Assembly (NCBI GenBank): GCA_047967505.1
Contig: CM106539.1
DNA: 64,000 nt
Strand: one strand, 5' to 3'
DNA from: Dipteris shenzhenensis
Taxonomy: Eukaryota; Polypodiophyta; Polypodiopsida; Gleicheniales
This document shows, in pieces, positions 57,343 to 64,000 of this stretch (its first letter is position 1; the number at the start of each line of letters is the position of its first letter). The position numbers were made by a program, and so were the translations under genes. The notes under the pieces are model-generated. The model made no database searches and was not told where the DNA came from. It saw only the letters and a program-made list of their open reading frames with translations.

Positions 57343-59927
57343 CCTCTATATCTACTTGTGGCATAAACTCTCTCTTCTTCAGTCCACAATATGGATGTGG
57401 GAGTAATGATACAAATTCATTTTCAAAGATTGGAGCTGGGCGCAAATTGTTATGAACATTTGGCCAAAATATATCACATTCTTCCTTGACATCCTTTGAG
57501 CCTCGCATTCTCTCAAGGTCCTTTATTAATTTTTGTGTCTTGTTAATTACAGTGGTAGTGTGTTCTCTCCAAGTAGGCTTCGAATCAGGATATCTCCGGA
57601 GCATTTTCTCTTTGTATGTAATAAATGCTTTTAATCCTTCTATTTCACAGTTAGACCTCTCATTGAATTCTTGTATAGAAGCCCATGTTGGATACCTTTC
57701 CTTGCTAGGAATTGAAGTTAAGAGACTATAAGTTTATTCAGGTTCCCATTTTGTATCATGAGAATACTGCTGCCATTGTATTACGAGTTTTTCATCTTTT
57801 AAAAAAAAATGAAAGTAGTGTGGATTGGTATGACCTGTCAATGCATCACCACCCGTTTGTATGAAAGGTAGAATGAAGCTCTTCCAATCATACATTCTTT
57901 TGAGCCTCTCACATACTGTACTTTCCTTACGACCACCAACTTGCCTGGCACATCTTCTTACCAAGTCATCTATTGTCTCCACATCCTTGCATTTAAGCTC
58001 TCTTGAGACTGTGCTAAAAACCTGATTGATATCCTCATGTGTATGCCCAACATACAAAAATCCACATTCGACCTCATTGAAGATTCGATGAGCAACTAGC
58101 ATGGAGCAGAATGCAAACATGAGTACATTCTTATTTTCTCGCCAGCAATTATCAGCTTGTATTCTCAAAGTCGGTGGTAAGTGACCTTTTTCTGCATGTA
58201 CATCACGAATTGCCTTCATAATAGATGTTACAACTTGATTGCTATCATGTAGATACAAGGAATCAATCCATATATCTGCAAAGAACTTAATTCCATGCAC
58301 TAACACTCCACATAGATGTGTCTTTAGAAAGTGCTTTCCTTGTAATTTAGGTGGAGTGGCAACAAAACGAGGCAATGTTGTTGTATTTTGATCCATGCCA
58401 TCTACAATAAGGCACATGTAGTCATCGGGATGCGAAATAGCTTGCTCCTTCCAAAATCCATATTTTTGTCTGGAATGTCGAATAAGGTCATGATGAGATT
58501 TTTGATTTTTTTTGTATAATCCCTTTGATTTGGACATGTTGCACTCTCAATTGCTCGCTTTAAATCATCACAGACTTTGAACTTTGACATTTTTTGCCTT
58601 TTTCAGAATTTAACATATCCAAAGTTCTTCTTCCAAAGAGTATACAAAGTATGAGAAGAAGCTACAGCATCCCCTTTTTGCCTTTGCTTTTCTGCAATAG
58701 AGTCAAATACTTCGAGCTTTGTCAAGCCCATTGGAAGGTGCATTTTAGTGATCGCATCACCATTAGGGAGTTTGCTAGATATATGGGGTTGAGGTAAAGC
58801 ATTTTCATGTATGAAGTCTTGCAAAATTGTTGCTACCCTGATAGTTGAGATTCTTGATTTAGACCTCCTCTATTACCGTGAATGCTAAATTTGTTGCCGC
58901 CCTTTGCCTTGGTGACTAAATCCCAATATGTACCATGGGATAATCCAGTAATATTGCAATATGCCTTATTGCAAATCTTTTTTCCATTTACGAGAGGCTT
59001 TACCTTTTGTCTTGAACTTAGCCTTTTATTGCCATTCTAAAGAAAGCAAGAGAGACTTGTGAGAAGGTATTCATTTCTTTCGCTTCCTCTTCTTTGCCAC
59101 ACGTGTCCTCTACATTCCCTGATGTCTGCAAGATCAATGAAGCGCATACATCTTTGCTTGCAACATAGATATCCCAATGCATTTAACATGTTCTCCTCCT
59201 TCATTACTCTCTTCCTCTTTGGTTGCTTTTGTGGATCTGCCTGGATTCGCTTTCTCTTCATGCATATGTATGACCGTTTTCGTTCCTTGTGCATGTTGTT
59301 ATCTATATTTATGCACTTCTTCTCCTCACATTTGTTTGTAACCAAGCATCCATGATTGGTCGTTGCCTCCTTGGCCATATCACAATCAAAGTTAAATATT
59401 GAATAATCCTCTGTTGATCCCATCCTCGTTTTTAACATGCTCTTAGGACCATTCAATGAATTCAATATTCTACGAGAGTATTGAGAACCTTGAAACTCTT
59501 CCACTCTTGAGAGAACATCGCTCATTGGGAAATCTTGCATGGCTTTCACAAATCCACAAGCTTGATTGACACCAGGTTTGTTAATATGAATGAACTCATC
59601 CACACTTGACAAGACATCGCTATTGAAACCTTTGCCCTTCTCACTGTGCAAGAATTCATCCACCCCAGATAAGGCTTCACTTCTAAAATCATTTTGTTTC
59701 TCGGAACCAATGAACTCATCCACTCTAGATAAGATGTCACTTCTATAATTGAGTACATTGAAATCATCACATTTGAAGTGATAGAGCCTGGCACATGGGC
59801 ACGCTTTTTAGGTCCTTCGATATTGTAGTATACCTTGTCTTTATCATTGAAAACCACGTGCCTCTTTCTCATGTTTAAAAATTGCATGCTCCATCTCATA
59901 TTCTTACCTACCTCATAGTAGGGATCA
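57343..59927 (-). pseudogene. Outer DUF7869-type transposase, main part, split by the 17.5-kb element
   Basis: Minus strand, 59927 to 57343, continued at 39811-39409. Starts mid-gene at YYEVGKNMRWSMQF (about 190 residues missing) and is broken by several frameshifts and stops. Repeats of the SDVLSGVDEF type (RSEALSGVDEF, NSDVLSSVDEF, MSDVLSRVEEF), the Cys/His segment (CCKQRCMRFIDLADIRECRG) and LPQPHISSKLPNG follow. Then comes the core absent from the inner copy: CLIVDGMDQNTTTLPRF, FADIWIDSLYLHDSNQ, LRIQADNCWRENKN and FLYVGHTHEDINQVFS (58460-57990). These acidic motifs resemble a DDE-type RNase H-fold nuclease. The gene stops at FMPQVDIEV, exactly where the insertion begins. Its 5' end abuts the satellite at 59.95 kb. 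Confidence 0.85.
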
Positions 59928-59949
59928 CATAAATATGTTATGTTTTTCC

Positions 59950-62900
59950 TTTAGTGATATGCACATCCGTAAAAAAACACACCGTTAGGTATGTTATCTG
60001 ACCAAGTACTTATCGGATGGATGTGCCTCTTTGAGAACATTTCAATACCACCTAGGTTGAGGTGTAGGAAAAGTATTGTGCCCATCGGATATCCTTTGCA
60101 TGGTCGATCGAGCATTAAATACTATTTTTGCTCGTGTCATGCACATCTGTAAAAAAAACACGCTGCTAGGTATGTTATCCGATCAAGTACTTATGGGATG
60201 GGCGTGCTACTCTTTATGTAAGTCAATTCCACCTAGTTGAAGGTGTGTGCAAAGTTGATCAAGCATAAAACCCCGTTTTTACCTTAGTGCCATGCACAAC
60301 CATAAAAAAACACGTCCTAGGTGTGTTATTCAAACAAGTACTTATCGGATGGGGGCTGTACTTTGCATGCAAGTCCGTTCAATTAAGTGGAGGTGCATGC
60401 AAAGTATTCTCACCATCGGATATGCTTTGCATGGTCGATCATGCATTATACAACGTTTTTCCTGTAGTGATATGCACATCCGCAAAAAAACACGCCCTTA
60501 GGTATGCTATCTGACTAAGTACTTATTGGATGGGTGTGCCTCTTTGAAAACATGTCAATACCACCTAGGTTGAGGCATAGGAAAAGTATTGTGCCCATCG
60601 GATATGCTTTGCATGGTCGATCGAGCATTAATTACCATTTTTGCCTTAGTGTCATGCACATCCGTAAAAAAATACGCTGCCAGGTATGTTATCCGATCAA
60701 GTACTTATGGGATGGGCATGCCACTTTGCATGTAAGTCAATTCCATCTAGTTTAAGGTGTGTGCAAAGTGTTATGCCCATCGGATATGCTTTGCATTGTC
60801 GATCAAGCATAAAACACCGTTTTTGCATAAGTGTAATGCACAACCATAAAAAAACATGGTCCTAGGTGTGTTATTCAAACAAGTAATTATCAGATGGGGG
60901 CTCCAATTTGCACACAAGTCTCTTTCAACTATATTGAGGTGCATGCAAAGTATTGTGACCATCGGAGATGCTTTGCATGGTCGATCACGCATTATACAAC
61001 GTTTTTCTTGTAGTGATATGCACATCCGCAAAAAAACACGCCCTTAGGTATGTTATCTCACCAAATACTTATCGGATGGGTGTGCCTCTTTGAAACATGT
61101 CAATACCACCTAGGTTGAGGCGTAGGAAAAGTATTGTGTCCATCGAATATGCTTTGCATGGTCGATCAAGCATTAATTACCATTTTTGCCTTAGTGTCAT
61201 GCACATCTGTAAAAAAACATGCTGCTAGGTATGTTATCTGATCAAGTACTTATGGGATGGCAATGCCACTTTGCATGTAAGTCAATTCCACCTAGTTTAA
61301 GGTGTGTGCAAAGTGTTATGCCCATCGGATATGCTTTGCATTGTCGATGAAGCATAAAACACCGTTTTTGCCTTAGTGTAATGCACAAAAAAAAAAAAAC
61401 ACAGTCCTACGTGTGTTATTCAAACAAGTACTTATCGGATGGGGGATCCACTTTGCACACAAGTCTGTTTCAACTATATTGAGGTGTGTGCAAAGTATTG
61501 TGACCATCGGATATGCTTTACATGGTCGATCATGCATTATACACCGTTTTTTCCCTAGTGATATGCACATCCACAAAAAAACACGCCCTTAGGTGTGTTA
61601 TCTAACCAATAGATGGGTGTGCCTGTTTGAAAACATGTCAATACCACCTAGGTTGAGGTGTAGGAAAAGTATTGTGCCCATCGGATATGCTTTGCATGGT
61701 CGATTGAGCATTAAATACCATTTTTGCCTTGGTGTCATGCACATTCATAAAAAAACAAGCTGCTAGGTATGTTATCCGATCAAGTACTTATGGGATGGGC
61801 ATGCCACTTTGCATGTAAGTCAATTCCACCTAGTTTAAGGTGTGTGCAGAGTATAGTACCCATCGGATATACTTTGCATTGTCGATCAAGCATAAAACAC
61901 CGTTTTTGCCTTAGTGTCATGCACAACCATAGAAAAACACGGTCCTAGGTGTGCTATTCAAACAAGTACTTCTTCGATGGGGGCTCCACTTTACACGCAA
62001 GTTTGTTTCAACTAGGTTGAGGTTCCTGCAAAGTATTGTAGCCATCGGACATGCTTTGCATGGTCGATCATGCATTATCCATCATTTTTCCCGTAGTGAT
62101 ATGCACATTTGCAAAAAAACACGCCCTTAGGTATGTTATCTGACCAAGTACTTATCAGATGGGTGTGCCTCTTTGAGAACATTTCAATACCACCTAGGTT
62201 GAGGTGTAGGAAAAGTATTGTGCCCATCGGATATCGTTTGCATGGTTGATTGAGCATTAAATACTATTTTTGCTCTAGTGTCATCCACATCCATAAAAAA
62301 ACATGCTGCTAGGTATGTTATTCGATCAAGTACTTATGGGATCGGTGCTCCACTTTGCATGTAAGTCAATTCCACCTATTTTAAGGTGTGTGAAAAGTAT
62401 TATGCCCATCGGATATGCTTTGCATTGTCGATCAAGCATAAAACACCGTTTTTGCCTTAGTGTAATGCACAACAAAAAAAAAACACGCTGCTAGGTATGT
62501 TATTCAAAGAAGTACTTATTGGATGGGCGCTCCACTTTGCACACAAGTCTGTTTCAACTAGATTGAGGTGCGTGCAAAGTATTGTGACCATCGGATATGC
62601 TTTGCATGGTCGATCATGCATTATACACCATTTTTCCTGTAGTGATATGCACATCCGCAAAAAAACACGCCCTTAGGTGTGTTATCTAACCAAGTACTTA
62701 TCGGATAGGTGTGCCTCTTTAAAAACATGTCAATACCACCTAGGTTATGGTATAGGAGAAGCATTGTGCCCATCAGATATGCTTTGCATGGTCGATCGAG
62801 CATTAAATACCACTTTTGCCTTAGTGTCATGCACATCTGTAAAAAAATACGCTGCTAGGTATGTTATCCGATTAAATACTTATGGGCTGGGCATGCCACT

Positions 62901-64000
62901 TTGCATGTAAGTCAATTTCACCTAGTTTAAGGTGTGTGCAAAGTGTTATGCCCATCGGATATGCTTTGCATTGTCGATCAAGCATAAAACACCATTTTTG
63001 CTCTAGTGTAATGCACAACCATAAAAAAACACGGTCCTAGGTGTGTTATTCAAACAAGTACTTATCGAATGGGGGCTCCACTTTGCACGCAAGTCTCTTT
63101 CAACTATTTTGAGGTGCGTGCAAAGTATTGTGACCAGTGGATATGATTTGCATGGTCGATCATGCATTATACACTGTTTTTCCCTAGTGATATGCACGTC
63201 CACAAAAAAACACGCCCCTAGGTGTGTTATCTGACCAAGTACTTATCGGACGCGTGTGCCTGTTTGAAAACATGTCAATGCCAACTAGGTTAAGGTGTAG
63301 GAAAAGTATTGTTCCCATTGGATATGCTTTGCATGGTCGATCGAGCATTAAATACCATTTTTGCCTTGATGTCATGCACCTCCGTAAAAAAACACACTGC
63401 TAGGTATGTTATCCAATCAAGTTCTTATGGGATGGGCATGCCACTTTGCATGTAAGTCAATTCCACCTAGTTTAAGGTGTGTGAAAAGTATAGTACCCAT
63501 CGAGTATGCTTTGCATTGTCGATCAAACATAAAACACCGTTTTTGCCTTAGTGTCATGCACAACCATAAAAAAACATGGTCCTAGGTGTGCTATTCAAAC
63601 AAGTACTTTTCAGATGGGAGGTCCACTTTGCGTGCAAGTCTGTTTCAACTAGGTTGAGGTTTGTGCAAAGTATTGTGACCATCGGATATGCCTTGCATGG
63701 TCGATCACACATTATCCACCGTTTTTCACGTAGTGATATGCACACCCACAAAAAAACATGCCCTTAGGTATGTTATATGACCAAGTACTTATCGGATGGG
63801 TGTGCCTCTTTGAGAACATTTCAATACCACCTAGGTTGAGGCATGGGAAAAGTATTGTGCCTATCGAATATCCTTTGCATGGTCGATTGAGCATTAAATA
63901 CTATTTTTGCATGGTCAATTGAGCATTAAATACTATTTTTGCTCGTGTCATGCACATCTATAAAAAAACACTCTGTTAGGTATGTTATCCGATCAAGTAC
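59950..64000. repeat. ~181-bp satellite in a ~545-bp trimeric higher-order repeat
   Basis: Monomers share an A-tract (GTAAAAAAACACG), AAGTACTTATCGGATGGG, GTATTGTGCCCATCGGATAT and TTTGCATGGTCGATC. Three types alternate: one with CACGCCCTTAGGTATG and GCCTCTTTGA, one with CACGCTGCTAGGTATG and GCATGTAAGTCAATTCC, and one with CACGGTCCTAGGTGTG and AAACAAGTACTT. The first type recurs near 60485, 61028, 61575, 62112, 62656, 63205 and 63750, about every 545 bp. The array continues beyond the window. Small open frames on both strands are artefacts. Monomer size and higher-order structure suit a centromeric or pericentromeric satellite. Confidence 0.92.

Noticed and set aside
60287-63894. Small open frames of 60-86 codons in the 60-64 kb region
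   Set aside because: They recur once per satellite unit on both strands and have no protein-like features.
1-64000. CRISPR array among the regular repeats
   Set aside because: The sequence is plant nuclear DNA; the arrays are contiguous satellites without unique spacers.

Overview
The window is nuclear DNA of a land plant, most likely a seed plant. The evidence is a complete UPF0481/DUF247 gene, Ty1/copia retrotransposons primed by initiator tRNA-Met, a CACTA (En/Spm) transposon, a plant L1-type LINE remnant, and degenerate Arabidopsis-type TTTAGGG repeats. Almost everything is mobile or repetitive; the only ordinary host gene I can defend is the DUF247 gene at 35.4-36.8 kb. The species cannot be determined from the sequence alone.

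Layout. 1-6.4 kb: two copies of one copia family, tail to tail. The first is cut by the window edge; the second is complete at 1243-6434 with a GTAGA target duplication and is decayed by stops that mostly look like CAG to TAG changes. 6.4-20.7 kb: a mosaic of retroelement debris (an LTR with primer-binding site, a second copia gag), minisatellites, a ~285-bp tandem array, a decayed coiled-coil gene and a 55-bp-arm foldback. 20,729-32,361: an 11.6-kb CACTA transposon with an ATC target duplication, a multi-exon TNP2 transposase on the minus strand and a three-exon TNPA-like gene on the plus strand. A 3.5-kb satellite of palindromic GCATAAGC words lies between them. Its ends carry a 16-bp palindrome (GTCGCTATATAGCGAC), also present three times just upstream of the transposase gene. 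32.4-39.4 kb: AT-rich intergenic DNA, a tRNA-derived SINE candidate, the DUF247 gene and LINE fragments.

39,816-57,338 is the most interesting part: a 17.5-kb element bounded by perfect 26-bp terminal inverted repeats and a TTGA duplication. It is inserted inside the transposase gene of a relative of itself; the pieces of the host copy lie outside both ends (39.4-39.8 and 57.3-59.9 kb). It has two divergent genes. One, on the minus strand, is predicted to encode a ~1,707-residue protein ending in two tandem Ulp1-like cysteine-protease domains, the second with its active Cys replaced by Ser. The other, on the plus strand, is a transposase of the type I associate with DUF7869, from which the whole putative catalytic core has been deleted. 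The 7 kb between them is low-complexity DNA: polypyrimidine tracts studded with GCTGCCGCGGCAGC palindromes, a CCCACTCCCA minisatellite, and ~0.8 kb of degenerate telomere repeat.

60-64 kb is a satellite with ~181-bp monomers in a ~545-bp three-monomer higher-order repeat, running off the window; its size suits a centromeric or other heterochromatic satellite. Together these point to heterochromatin containing nested DNA transposons. Multi-exon structures are inferred from splice motifs and paralogue comparison, and exon edges may be off by a base or two.
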